Shown piece by piece: positions 10,872 to 35,683 of a DNA stretch of 64,000 nucleotides. The notes beneath the pieces were generated by a model, which worked only from the letters and a program-made list of their open reading frames with translations, did no database searches and was not told the origin of the DNA. Location: assembly GCA_009746045.1 (NCBI GenBank), contig RPFO01000253.1, positions 3,027,975 through 3,091,974 on the forward strand, written 5' to 3'. Origin of the DNA: Mesostigma viride. Its lineage: Eukaryota; Streptophyta; Mesostigmatophyceae; Mesostigmatales; Mesostigmataceae. The stretch's first letter is position 1. Every line of letters starts with the position of its first letter. A program made the position numbers and the translations under genes.

Positions 10872-12098
10872 CCACAAGCCCGCTTCGCCCGGGTGGAGGG
10901 GCGCCCGCCGGGGATCGAGGTCACGGAGTACGCCAGCTACGGCGGGGTTGACCCACCCTACCGCCTGAGTGATCTGATCTACGCTGATGACACGACACTC
11001 GTGGAAACCCCGGAGTGAGCCCAACTGTGGCTAGACAGCTTATCACTGGAAGCGCGGGCGGTGGGGCTTATGATCAGCAAAAAAACGGAGGTCATGGCCA
11101 TCGGCTTCCCTGCTGGGATAGCCCCACCCACCCTCCTCTTGCTGGACGGCAGCCCCGTCCCCCCGGCGACTCGCTTCAAGCTCCTTGGCAGCTGGCTCCC
11201 CTCCACGGCCGACGACATCAACACCCGCGTTGGCCAGGCCTGGGCGGCCCTCCGCCGCCTCGACAGGTTCTGGACCTGTCGCTACCTGAGTGAGCGACGC
11301 AAGCGCATTCTGTTCAAGGCCCTTGTCCTCAGCATCCTCCTTTATGGCTGCGAGGCGTGGACCCTGGACCAGGCGCTGAGCCAGCAGCTTGACGGCAACG
11401 TCACTCGAAGGCTCCGTCATATCCTCGGCGTCCGCTACCAAGAACGCCGCACCCGGGCTGAGCTCTACTGCGAGCTCCCTCTTGTCACCCATACCATCCG
11501 ACACCGCCGCCTCCTCTTTGCCGGCCATCTTGCCTGCACAGACCAGGTGAATACCGATGTGGGCCCTGCCGGGGGGCTTAAGACGGGCCAACCAGGTAGA
11601 CACCTCCTCCTATGGCAGGGTCCCCTTGTCCCATCGCAACCCACTGGCAAACTCAGTTGCGCGCGCCGGGCACCGGCGCGGTGCGACCCGGACCTATGTG
11701 ACACAACTGCTTGAAGATGCAGGGCTTCTGGGACTATCCGTACTCCGCGCCCGCATGATTGACAAGGAGAAATGGGCTGCCATCTGCGATAAGCACCTTC
11801 CCGAGGGGTATGCTCCTGTTTTCTCCCCACGGGCCCCGCGGCCCGTTGCTAGCCAGGGTAGAAGTCCGCAGGTGGAGGTTATTGGTCCTGAGGATAGCCG
11901 CTACACTACCGCCTCGTCTGCCATTACAGTAGAGGACAGCTCGGATGAGGATTACATCCCCATCTAGTGCTTAACGGTTGGGGGATGATGCAGACGATAT
12001 TTGTTTAAACTTTTGTGTAATTATTTTTCTGATGAGATTAGCATAGTACTCCGTGGCATGCCTTTGCGCATGACACGCAAGTACTTACTTACTTACTT
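10872..12098 (+). mobile_element. LINE family B, 5'-truncated, with TSD
   Basis: An RT C-terminal half. LIYADDTTLVETPE at about 10977-11018 keeps the catalytic YADD box but is followed by an in-frame TGA. An open frame at 11061-11714 then carries FKALVLSILLYGCEAWTLD and RRLLFAGHLA, and a frameshifted acidic C-terminus ends EDSSDEDYIPI at 11967. The 3' UTR ends in a (TTAC)n tail. AGCACGAGTTT occurs at both edges (10861-10871 and 12099-12109), an 11-bp target-site duplication inside the tail of a family A element. Confidence 0.85.
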
Positions 12099-12109
12099 AG
12101 CACGAGTTT

Positions 12110-12165
12110 AACTTGTTAGTTAGTTAATTAATAAATTAATTAAACTCGTGCTCCCGTTAGTTAAT
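12110..12165 (-). mobile_element. LINE family A 3' terminus fragment
   Basis: TTAA-rich tail followed by ACTCGTGCTCCCGTTAG, the reversed family A terminus. The arrangement with the tail at 12099-12130 is tail-to-tail. Confidence 0.5.
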
Positions 12166-13205
12166 GCATGCAAATTTAACCCTTCACATACCAATGAGGT
12201 AATGGAAACCTGGAGAATTCGGACCATGGTGGCCTTCAAATATCAAAGAGAAAAGATCAAAGAGATCGACAAGATATTTGAAAGTAAAATACTTTTAAAA
12301 CACATTTGAAAGTATACTTTTGGATGAGGGGTCTCCTTGATACTTTTGGATGAGGAGGTCAATCGGACCAAGGGTCCCACAAAAAGAGCCAATTTTTATT
12401 TCCAACAATTTAATCTCTAATCATGCCCACGTATCTGGGTCATCCTAGTCACCCTATGAAGTGAGACAACTATAAGCATACCAATAGAACCAGCCAGGCC
12501 ACCCCAATAGAAGCCTTCAATTGTCGCCAGAAGCCTTATATAACAGAATACCACGTCGCGGGCTGCAAATCTTTCACATTTATCCTCTAGGTCCCCAATA
12601 TCTGGTCAGCTCGTGCGCAGGTTGTTGTAGCAGCATACCCTGGTCAGCTCATGCGCAGGTTGTTGTAGCAGCATACCATACGGCACACGAGCCAAAGACA
12701 TCACTTGCTGGGACTGCAGGTCAGCCTCTGCTGTCTACCTTGCAGGACGCTGCTACGCTCTTGCCATCCACATGTGACCAGTAGCCGGGCAAAACCATTG
12801 TAGGGGACAAATGAACCCAAGCAACGGTGAAAAGGCTGCCCCAGGGCAGCCACCGCCCCAGCCTCCCTTTGATCGAGCCATGGTAGGCACCAAGTCAAGC
12901 TGCGCCGCTGCGCTGTGCCTCATGACATGCACCGGCATGCATACGGTGCGGCCAGCAAAACTGAAGTCCGCTCCCGATAGGGTCGCAACCCCCGTGGTGC
13001 ATATCCAACGGATGCCATGTATCGCCCCGAATGAAGAAGCCCACCGCTTCAGTGGCACCGCTTGCACCATGGGGAAGGTTTCCACCCACATCATCCCTAT
13101 GTGCTCAGTGCTGACTGGCCATCATATTCTGTGTGATGTTATTGTGTCCAATGGCAGCGGGCGGCAGCATCGACCATAATCAATACGCCCAGCTCGCTTC
13201 ATGCC
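12166..13205. other. No gene recognised; includes 38-bp direct duplication
   Basis: AT-rich at first, then mixed composition. A 38-bp unit (TGGTCAGCTCGTGCGCAGG and onward) is duplicated in tandem at 12603-12680. Both strands have ~110-codon open frames at 12753-13179, but neither resembles a known protein or has splice support. The part nearest 13200 lies downstream of the TMEM214-type gene. Confidence 0.4.
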
Positions 13206-13210
13206 TTACA
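13206..13210 (-). terminator. Candidate poly(A) signal TGTAA
   Basis: TGTAA on the minus strand, about 308 nt beyond the stop codon of the TMEM214-type gene. This is the usual green-algal polyadenylation signal. Placement is inferred from motif and distance only. Confidence 0.4.
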
Positions 13211-13517
13211 CCCTGGGCAACGCCCCGGCTTATTCACAAGTTTCCGGCATCTTGTAATCCATACTAGTTGACAACAGCTACTCTACATCATATCATAGCG
13301 AGGGGTTTCGGCATGCCCTAACCATCAGTGGATCGCACCTACTCGACTAGTATCCCAACCATATATCAGGCTTGATACATCAACCCATGTCCAAACCATA
13401 TCTGATATCTCAGCCCTCATTTCCACCCAATCTCCATCCGCGTATCTTGACCTGCAGACCATAACTCGTACCATAACTGGTGCCATGACATGAACGGAAC
13501 CATAACCAGTCAGCAGC

Positions 13518-15506
13518 CTACGAGCTCTTCGCACCACCCCCCGACCCTGCCCCCGCCCCCGTCCCCGCCCCCGCGTCGGCGTCCGCGCTGGCATTCCCCG
13601 TGGCCCACACCTGGTTGATCCATGCGCCCGACCTCATCTCCAGCTGCTCCTTGCTGTTGTATATCGTGAATGCCAGCAGCGCAAAGCAGAGCAAGAAGGG
13701 CAGCGAGATGACGAGGATGAACCCGACGTCATTGCAGATGCGCGCCAGGCGCGGCGACAGCGTGGCGATCACGCGGCTGATGTCCGCGTCCGCCGCGCCC
13801 ACCTCGTCCGCATTGAGGCCCTTGGGGTACTTGCCCGCCTTGATCCACACAAGGTTCTGATTGCGCATGTCGGTGAAGGCCTCCCGCAGCGCCGCGCGGT
13901 TGGCGGGGTGCGCGTTCACCTGGGCCTCCACGCCCTGGGTCGTCCAGCCCTCGTTCAGGTGGTGCGCCAGGTAGAGCGACGCCATCACATGGCGCGGGTA
14001 GTCACGCCGCCACGCCTTGTAACACTCGGACGGGTAGGCCTCCAAGCAGGCCAGCACGCAGTCAAACGCCTGGCGCACAAACTGGGGCTGGAAGAGCTTG
14101 GTGCCGCCGAGTGACGCGAGGCAGCCCGTGAAGAGAGCCATCGCGTTTGCCTTGGCGGCCTTGCTAGGTGCGGCGGTGGCGCCCTTCTCTTTGTCCCCCC
14201 CCTTGTCCCCGCCCGCCTTGTCCTCCCCGGTTGCCTTGGTCTGCAGCAGGATGGCCTTGAGGAGCAGGAACAGCAGGCCCGCACGCTCCTGGAACTGCTT
14301 AGGAATGCGGCCGTCACGGAACAGCGCGGTCAGGAAGGTGACAAAGATGGTGGGGGTGACGATGGGTTGGCCGGCCACTGTGTGCGTGTGGACCAGCACC
14401 TTGCGGGCCTTGGCCGGGTCCGGCATCAAAAAGCTCTCGCACACCATGAGCACGAGGTCGATCGATGACGCAGAGGTCAGCGGGGCCGCGGGGGCAGCGC
14501 CAGCGCTATTATTAGCGCCGTTGGCGTCGGTGATGCCGCTCGTGCCCAGGAGGCGGGGGAGGAGGGCGCGGACCCACACGGCGACGCCCACGCAGATGTC
14601 CCTGGCGGCCGCCTGGGAGAGCACCCAGACGAGGATGGGGAGTGCGTCCTCAGATGTGAACGCGGGGCTGGTGGACAGGTAGTCAGCCTGCTTGAGGAGG
14701 ACGGCGGGCCGCGTGCGCAGGAGCATGGCCAGGACGAGGAAGACGCCGCCTTGGCCTTTCTCGGACTGGGCCGAGGGCGCCGCTTTCTGGGAGCCTTTCT
14801 TGCCCGAGCCGCTGCCCGCGGCACCCGCGCCGGGCGCGGGGGTGGCTTGCACGGAGGTGAGCAGCTGGCCGCAGAAAGCGTCCAGGGATTCGGGCGGGAA
14901 CTTGCTCAACCAGGCGGTCGTGGTCTCGATGATTTCGGGAGCTACGAAGCAGAAAGGTTGCTCCCGCGCTTTGGTGATCTCCATTTTCTCCAGGATTTTG
15001 CCCAGGGAGAACTGGGAGGGAGGCACCGCGGCGAAATGCTTGGCGAAATAATCCGCACACCGTAGCAGCTGCACATCTCGAACTCCGGCATAATCTGCTT
15101 CCAGGCCCTTTAAAAATTCTTTCAACTTGTCCGCACTGAGTGTAGCCCCCGCCTGCGCCATTGTTGGCTTCGGCTGGCGTGGGGCTTTAACTTTCTTGGC
15201 AGGGGCGGGCGTCGCATTGGCAGCGGCTTCGACCCCTTGGCCGTGCTCCTGCTCTTCATCGCTCTCCCCAATGCCATAGCCTGCCCGCCGAAGTTCATCC
15301 CCTTCGGCATCACTCAATGGCTTCGCCTCACGGGTACGATCGAACTTATCCAATGCCGCAAAGGCCGGCAAGGAAAGCTGGATGGAAGGACCCTGCTTGA
15401 CCGGCTTAGACTCGTCTTCCTTGGCAGCTTTTTTGGCGGCATTATCCTGCCGCTTGATCTTCTTGCTGCTTTTTACCGCCGTCCATCCGCCATCGGCATG
15501 CCCCAT
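13518..15506 (-). CDS. TMEM214-family (DUF2359-type) membrane protein
   Basis: An uninterrupted 662-residue frame. The N-terminus carries the GGWTAVKSSKKIKRQ motif, similar to the G-W-x-x-V-basic start of plant and animal TMEM214 homologues. An Ala/Lys/Glu-rich linker follows. The conserved core includes LLRCADYFAKHFAAVP and PESLDAFCGQLL, and a single C-terminal hydrophobic helix (about residues 590-617, VGFILVISLPFLLCFALLAF) precedes a Gly/Ala-rich tail. In animals TMEM214 is an ER membrane protein linked to ER-stress apoptosis; the plant role is unclear. This protein is inferred to sit in the ER membrane. Low-complexity inserts (a Gly/Ser-rich stretch and a KDKAGGDKGG-type stretch) interrupt the core. 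The gene has no intron, unlike its multi-exon neighbours. Confidence 0.8.
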   Translation of the reverse strand: MGHADGGWTAVKSSKKIKRQDNAAKKAAKEDESKPVKQGPSIQLSLPAFAALDKFDRTREAKPLSDAEGDELRRAGYGIGESDEEQEHGQGVEAAANATPAPAKKVKAPRQPKPTMAQAGATLSADKLKEFLKGLEADYAGVRDVQLLRCADYFAKHFAAVPPSQFSLGKILEKMEITKAREQPFCFVAPEIIETTTAWLSKFPPESLDAFCGQLLTSVQATPAPGAGAAGSGSGKKGSQKAAPSAQSEKGQGGVFLVLAMLLRTRPAVLLKQADYLSTSPAFTSEDALPILVWVLSQAAARDICVGVAVWVRALLPRLLGTSGITDANGANNSAGAAPAAPLTSASSIDLVLMVCESFLMPDPAKARKVLVHTHTVAGQPIVTPTIFVTFLTALFRDGRIPKQFQERAGLLFLLLKAILLQTKATGEDKAGGDKGGDKEKGATAAPSKAAKANAMALFTGCLASLGGTKLFQPQFVRQAFDCVLACLEAYPSECYKAWRRDYPRHVMASLYLAHHLNEGWTTQGVEAQVNAHPANRAALREAFTDMRNQNLVWIKAGKYPKGLNADEVGAADADISRVIATLSPRLARICNDVGFILVISLPFLLCFALLAFTIYNSKEQLEMRSGAWINQVWATGNASADADAGAGTGAGAGSGGGAKSS

Positions 15507-16106
15507 GTTGGCAGGGAAAAGATAACCTACTCCACGACAGCCATATCTTTACACACGCTTTCTTTGGTGGCACGCTGTTTTGTGCACACAGCTTCATGCC
15601 AGCTAGATGTGCCACAGCGCAGGCGAGGCGGTCCGCTCGTTGTCAGCTCCTACGAACCGAACATCTTTGGTACCTATCATCTTCGCTTGCTTGCTCTCGG
15701 TACTCGAGAGCATAGCATCCTTATTCGTTGGCACGGCACTACTAATAAAGGTAGAGCAGGATGCGAGCCGCCGGAGCCGGCTATGTACAGGTAGGCCGTA
15801 AGGTCACGTCAATCAACTAACAAAGTTGGTATCAAACCAGCCATTGTACTGAGCAACAGGCCAAAGGGCAAAGCTCGTGCCAACAGCATGAGGTATGTAC
15901 TGTAGCATCCAGCCCTGATCCAGCCCATGGTTTCGACCGACGCCGGGTTCAACTCAACTAAACGGGTGTGGACGTTGAGATTCGCTCCAGGATCTGCACG
16001 TACGTTTCGCGACTCAACTCAACGCCTGGCTCGGGAATAAAGAATAAACTCAACCAGGACCAGGCCAGGACTCCACTCCACTCAACGCCTGGCGCGTTTC
16101 CAAATC
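15507..16106. other. Upstream region of the TMEM214-type gene
   Basis: Contains the promoter of the minus-strand gene by position. No TATA box or other clear motif was recognised, and no gene was found. Confidence 0.35.
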
Positions 16107-16211
16107 TCTGCTGCCCACGTGCGGCGTGGGCAACAACAACAACAACGCCTGGCTCGTACAGTTGTTGTTATTGTTGTTGTAGTATCCCACGCCGCCCATG
16201 GGCAGCAGAGA
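16107..16211. repeat. Imperfect inverted repeat, ~45 bp arms
   Basis: CTCTGCTGCCCACGTGCGGC followed by a (CAA)n run is mirrored by (TTG)n and CCCACGCCGCCCATGGGCAG. A third, direct copy of the arm lies at 16327-16365. RNA from here could form a hairpin. Confidence 0.7.
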
Positions 16212-16377
16212 ATCTATAGTGGCCGAGGGCTCGTACAGTAGAGTATGCACCGTTAAAGAACGGAAGATTCGGTTAGTTTAGTTTGTTAGAATCACAGCAC
16301 AGTATCTGTCGACACCCTCTCGAGCTCTTCTGCCCAGTGCGGCGTGGGCAACATCAACAACACAACCGCCATAAGTA

Positions 16378-17317
16378 CAGTCATTCCCGCGTTAAGTTGC
16401 GATCGCCCCCTAAAACTTTGCGCCGCAACTTAACGCGGGAACGCAACTTAACGGTAGAATTAGGCTAGCAGCCGACCACCTCCTCCTCTGACGGACTTCT
16501 ATACGGCATTCGACAGCTCTCGTCAAGCCCGATCCAGCTGCAGCGTCAAAGCCGGCCAAAGTCCATTTTCCAGGTCAGATATTTTGGACAAAGGCGGGCA
16601 GCAAAACACGCCGTGGGCAGCCACGCAGTGAGTGCCTGCGTTTTATACCACAAAATAATGTGTGTTTTTACCCTCTGACTTCGGCTCTCTTTTTGGCGGG
16701 TTACTTAATTGCCGACCGGCTTCACACGTTTGACTGTGACAAAACATGGGAACCGGTCGTGAGGGAAGCTTCATTTACTGTCAATGGCCTGCATGTACTT
16801 AAACACCGGCTATAACTGATAACAGCATGGAGGCCACAGGCAGCGAGACTGCCTGTGGCCTCAACGACCTTGTCTTTGCCGCCCTTCTGTCGGTGGTGCA
16901 TTTGGCATGATCGATGATGGTGGTAATGATTATTTCCTGCAACTTGCAGGACATCTTGAAGATGTCTCAATTACAGACCCTGCATGGTCGTGGATGATTC
17001 CGCCGGCAGCCCGCAGGCTGCAAAACTGAATTTGTAAGGTTTGTAGTGCATTCGCGCTTTTCACCTAAACGGCCAGCAGGCGGGGAAATTTGCGCGCGAG
17101 TGGGGCTTGCCGCCTAAAATCACGTAGCGGGTCCGGACTTGGCAAAAAATGGCCTCCTGCGCGGCCAAAAATGGCCTGACACCTACAAATTGAGTCATTA
17201 CCGCGTTAAGTTGCGATGGCCCCCATGCTTAAGTTGCGGTCGCCCCCCAAACTTCAGCGCCGCAACTTAACGCGGGAACGCAACCTTAAGAAACGCAACT
17301 TAACGCGGGAATGACTG
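16378..17317. mobile_element. Tc1/mariner-like MITE (940 bp, TA target site)
   Basis: Perfect 24-bp terminal inverted repeats starting CAGTCATTCCCGCG are flanked by TA on each side (16376-16377 and 17318-17319). A CAGT terminus with a TA duplication is characteristic of Tc1/mariner. Both ends hold extra subterminal copies of CGCAACTTAACGCGGG in both orientations, possible transposase sites. No transposase frame is present, so the element is non-autonomous. Confidence 0.75.
16830..16862. repeat. Perfect 14-bp stem hairpin
   Basis: GAGGCCACAGGCAG and its exact reverse complement are separated by the 5-base loop CGAGA. It sits inside the MITE at 16378-17317. It is a structural oddity of that element; no RNA function is shown. 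Confidence 0.8.
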
Positions 17318-17319
17318 TA

Positions 17320-18041
17320 ATTAACCGCCTTACTGTAATTTAGCTCTACCCCTACCATAAGTAATGCGACGTAGATGCCAGAAGTCGAGTCGAGAATTAT
17401 TGCACTTCTATGGACTATGATCTATCCTCGATGAGGCATGAAGAAGTCGGCAACTCGGCATACGAACTGTAAAAGAAACGGGGTGCATGGTTGCATCACA
17501 CTCCCATGAATGCTTTTCTCTAGCTCGTTTCTTCTAGTTCTTGCTCGGTCGTAGCCTCGTGCCAGCCACTTGCTTTGGAATCTGGATATGGCATTTTTTC
17601 CCCTCAGGTGGTGGACACTGTAAAATCGTGGGATCTACTACCAAGCTTTACATTAAGTGAGACAACTAATACTGGACGCATCGCGGTCCAACGTCGTGTG
17701 AGGACTAGAGTAGTCTTCTGAGAAGAAAGGCACGAAGACTGCGGAGGCCGCGTGGCTGTCTGTAGGAGGACCTGCATGGGATACAGAACGGTGAACACAA
17801 AAGGGCTGATCGGGTGGCGGATGGAAAGAGATGGCATGGGGAGGGGAAAAAAATTAAAGCAAAACAAAAGGTTTGTTTAGTAGTTAAGTTAAAATGAAGA
17901 AGGGGGGAGGAGAAGAAGAAGAGTAAACAAAAGGGACAAAGAGGTCATAGCTGGGAGATGATGAGGCATAGGCGACATTGGACTAAGGCGCAGCCGGCCG
18001 ATAATGGCCATCACGACGTACTGCCCTACTTCATTACTATA
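17320..18041. other. No gene recognised
   Basis: Contains the second copy of the GTGAGACAACTA repeat (17652-17716) and a purine-rich stretch near 17890-17930. No coding feature is supported. Confidence 0.4.
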
Positions 18042-18225
18042 AAATTAGTCAACCAGCGCAGGCCAGAAATCTGGAAGAATCCGGACCATGGTAACTCGAG
18101 CCTGCTGTTTGTTATCTTATCCACGTGTGTCGAGTCGTTCAAGATGACGGAAATGAATGGAGGTGGAGATGTGTAGCCGTGGACATTAGTAATTATGGCT
18201 GGCTAACGTTCATCAAGACCTAGAC
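18042..18225 (+). repeat. Dispersed SINE-like repeat, copy 6
   Basis: Diverged plus-orientation copy of the repeat at 556-760. A further start-only fragment lies at 18773-18800. Confidence 0.65.
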
Positions 18226-18599
18226 AGTGGCGCGTGATAAGGGGAATCGTTCCCAGCGACCAGGAGTGTCCAGTTGTAAGCACCAACTGCTGTTATCGCT
18301 CTCGTGCCATTTAACACGAGGAATCACCCTCCATGGAGCTGCCATCAATATATAGGTCATGTCCGGCAGTCATCACGTAAGGCAGGCCATGCTTCCAAAA
18401 GCCGGGACGTGCAACTGTCATGTAGGCATGCAACCGTCTTCCGATAGCCTGAAGCTAGCTGCATGGCCCCCATTTGTGATTTGGCCAGCACAAAGCGTAT
18501 GCAACATTAATTAATTAACATGTAGATTCCGTTACATGAGCATAAGTCCTCAGCGGGATCGATAGAAATGGAATGGTACAAGTATCTATCGATCTTTGC

Positions 18600-18690
18600 C
18601 TGTTGTTAACTTTTGTGTAATAATCTTTCCAATGAGATTAGCATAGTACTCCCTGGCATGCCTATGCGCATGACACACGAGTACTTACTT
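18600..18690 (+). mobile_element. LINE family B 3' end fragment
   Basis: AACTTTTGTGTAATAATCTT through TAGTACTCCCTGGCATGCC matches the 3' UTR and terminus at 12008-12098, with a short TACTTACTT tail. Confidence 0.65.
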
Positions 18691-18829
18691 CCTTGATCTT
18701 ATTCTGAAAACCGATTATTTATAATTAATATAATTAATGATATGCAACAGTCCTTGGTAGGATACCAATATGAGACAACCCGCGCAGGCCAGAAATCTGG
18801 AGCTAGCTGCTAGGATCAATTTATTCATT

Positions 18830-19505
18830 AATTAATTAAACTCGTGCTCTGTCCCGTTGGGGAGTCACGGAGCACCGGAGTGCTGTTAATCCCTGTATAT
18901 GCACAACAGGATCATCCATTCCATCCCATGTTCCCCTCCCACTGAGGACTTATGCTCACGTGACGCAGTCACGTGTCTATTAATTAATTAATTAATGCAC
19001 AACAGGAAGAAAGGGCAGAGACCCCCTTTCTCCTTCACGCCAGAGGCGTACCGCAGCAGCAATAGGACACGATAGACGGTCCGGCAAGTTCTGTGGGTGC
19101 AATATAAGACCCGTGTGAGCATATCATAACAAGGAGCGTGGGCAAGTAAGCTAATCATAGCCAGGGCGTAGCATGGCTGGCGGTACAAGGGCTAAGCTAA
19201 GGCTGGTTGGGTACCGTGCGTTAGTGGTGCACGTGACTACATGGAACGGCTAGGCAAACATTCTAGGCATGGCTGCCATGGCGGCAGTGACTACCAATGG
19301 TTACAAGCTAGGGCTATTCCAGCTAGCCCGCAGGGGGCGTCCACATCTAGCTTGTGGTTGATCATCAGGTCCCTGCCCCTCCAGTACACCTAATTGGGCT
19401 TTTGGGGGTCCTGCTTGTGGCGGAGGTATTCAGGCCACAGGTCGGTCGCGTCGCAGCTGCTGATGAGCGGGGATCAGGTCGTCGTCCAGCGTCCAGGTGA
19501 TCTGC
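18830..19505 (-). mobile_element. ORF1-only LINE fragment (family A 3' end)
   Basis: Read in reverse, the ORF1 C-terminal block (LDDDLIPAHQQLRRD, near 19495-19450) is followed by a 3' UTR like that at 59700-59940 (GACCCCCTTTCTCC, TGGGTGCAATA). The family A stem-loop and TTAA tail at 18830-18885 close it. No RT sequence lies between ORF1 and the 3' end. Confidence 0.6.
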
Positions 19506-19558
19506 TAGGATACGTACGGAGGGAGATGCTAGGATACGTACGTACTAGCTAGTGATTA

Positions 19559-20025
19559 ATGCCTTGTATAGATCATGCAGACACGCTGGCCGCCCGGCTG
19601 GACGGCACGGTCTACAGGATGCTTCGACAGGTCCTGAATGTAGGGTTTTCCACACATCGGTCATTAGAGTCTTTGTATCAGGGTATGCCTCGCATTTCGG
19701 ACGAGATTAGGCAGCGTAGGACAGCATTCGTAGGACATCTTGCTCGTGATTTGGAAGAAGATGATGGACAAGGCCAAGGGGGCCCAGGTCATAGAGGACA
19801 ACGAGCCCCCCCCTGTGGGAAAGCGCCCGCGTGTGCAAGCCCGTGGGAGGCACGCCAGTGCTGTATAGATAGATGTTGTAGTTAGTAATGCTGATAGATA
19901 GATGTCGTAGGTAGCTGATGTAGATAGCTTAGACCGGTAGGTCTGTTTGCACCCACCCATCCATCCATCGGGGTTAATGCTCCGTGACTCCCCAACGGGA
20001 GCACGAGTCTAATTAATTAATTAAT
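19559..20025 (+). mobile_element. LINE family A RT remnant with internal deletion
   Basis: Encodes YRMLRQVLNVGFSTHRSLES and RRTAFVGHLAR, which then jumps straight to a DLEEDDGQGQGG frame derived from WKKMMDKAK coding sequence. This shows an internal deletion. It ends with ATCCATCGGGGTTAATGCTC, the stem-loop and TTAA repeats. Confidence 0.75.
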
Positions 20026-20029
20026 CAAT

Positions 20030-20515
20030 TAATCTTGCTCGTACCAGTCAGGTAGACACTGCCCAAGTGGTCTGGCCGGCCCCCAGCGGCTTGGCCAACC
20101 AGGGCGGCATATCCTGACCTGGCCTGGCCCCAAGGACATTCCTAGAAAGCTGGGTAAACCTGCCATGAACTACACACAGATGTTGCTGGCTGACCTAGTG
20201 GTCCCAGCTCAGTTTGAACACCGCATTAACTCCCTCTCTCTAATTGCTTGGACCGCTATGCAGAGCAAGAAAGAGGTATGTGGCAGATGATTGCCCAGGC
20301 TCACACGCCAGCCCCTAGGTGGGCAAGCCCCCTCCCCCCAGGGGGGAGGGGCACTTTGCTGAGTAGAGTAGTAATTAGGGTTTTTCTAGATTCGCTTAGA
20401 GCTAGCTTAGTTCGGTTTCGCGGCTTCGCCCACCGGCCTCCATCCACCCAGCAAGGGAATATGTGCTACATTATCTCCCAACGGAGTCATGTTATAATTT
20501 ATAATTTAATTAAAT
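20030..20515 (+). mobile_element. LINE family C RT C-terminal fragment
   Basis: A decayed RT C-terminal reading (LARTSQVDTAQVVWPAP, then PAMNYTQMLLADLVVPAQ and IAWTAMQSKKEVWQMI) aligns by pattern with the family B C-terminus. The 3' end has ATGTGCTACATTATCTCCCA, ACGGAGTCATG and an AT-rich tail. That is the terminus of the ORF1-only element at 58340-58400. Confidence 0.6.
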
Positions 20516-20659
20516 TTCATAGATCATGCAATCTCACATGGATCGAACAAAGTTTGTTTAGAACAGGCATTACAGTGGTCTCACTTAATAACAACAGAAA
20601 CTGATGAGCTAACCATCGGCCGATCCAAATTGAGTTGTGTCAACCGGGGGTGCAAGCGT
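20516..20659. other. Intergenic; TTAAGTGAGACCACTG motif
   Basis: Contains ACAGTGGTCTCACTTAA at about 20573-20589, preceded by T. This resembles a Tc1/mariner-type end, but no partner end was found. Otherwise it is the 3' flank of the next gene. Confidence 0.3.
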
Positions 20660-20664
20660 TTACA
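20660..20664 (-). terminator. Candidate poly(A) signal TGTAA
   Basis: TGTAA on the minus strand, about 157 nt beyond the TGA stop at 20821-20823. The spacing suits the last exon of the phase-0 gene. Confidence 0.5.
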
Positions 20665-20820
20665 CCTTTTGCCGTCTTCTTGATAAGAAAGGACTATAAA
20701 TATAGCTGTTTAGTATGCTGCTGCAATAAATGACAAAACAAACACATGGCCACTGGAACACATGCATGCAGTGCTTGCTCCAACCTTCCTGCCGGGATTG
20801 TGAAATGTACACGGCAGCGA

Positions 20821-35423
<14,603 letters not shown>

Positions 35424-35573
35424 TTGCCCGGTGAAAGCTGCGCAATACCAATAATAATGTACTTGCTGCCGCAATTAAGCATAAACTTTCTCCAGAATGA
35501 TTAATTTTCTCATGAATGAAACATCCTCATTATAAGCGACCTAGGCAAAGACATACATTAGGTACCACGGCTG

Positions 35574-35579
35574 TATATA
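35574..35579 (-). promoter_or_regulatory. TATA-like element, weak
   Basis: TATATA on the minus strand, about 150 bp upstream of the proposed ATG at 35423. It is consistent with a TATA box only by position; no transcript start is known. Confidence 0.25.
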
Positions 35580-35683
35580 ACATATGCACGGCTTTTTTTA
35601 ATTCACTGCACGGGACACGCGAGGAGCGAATGGATTATTATTGGGATAGCCGATAGGGGATATGGAAATAATCTTTTATTAGG

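Noticed and set aside
12753-13179. Open frames on both strands, ~110-120 codons
   Set aside because: No homology pattern, no codon or splice evidence; probably non-coding.
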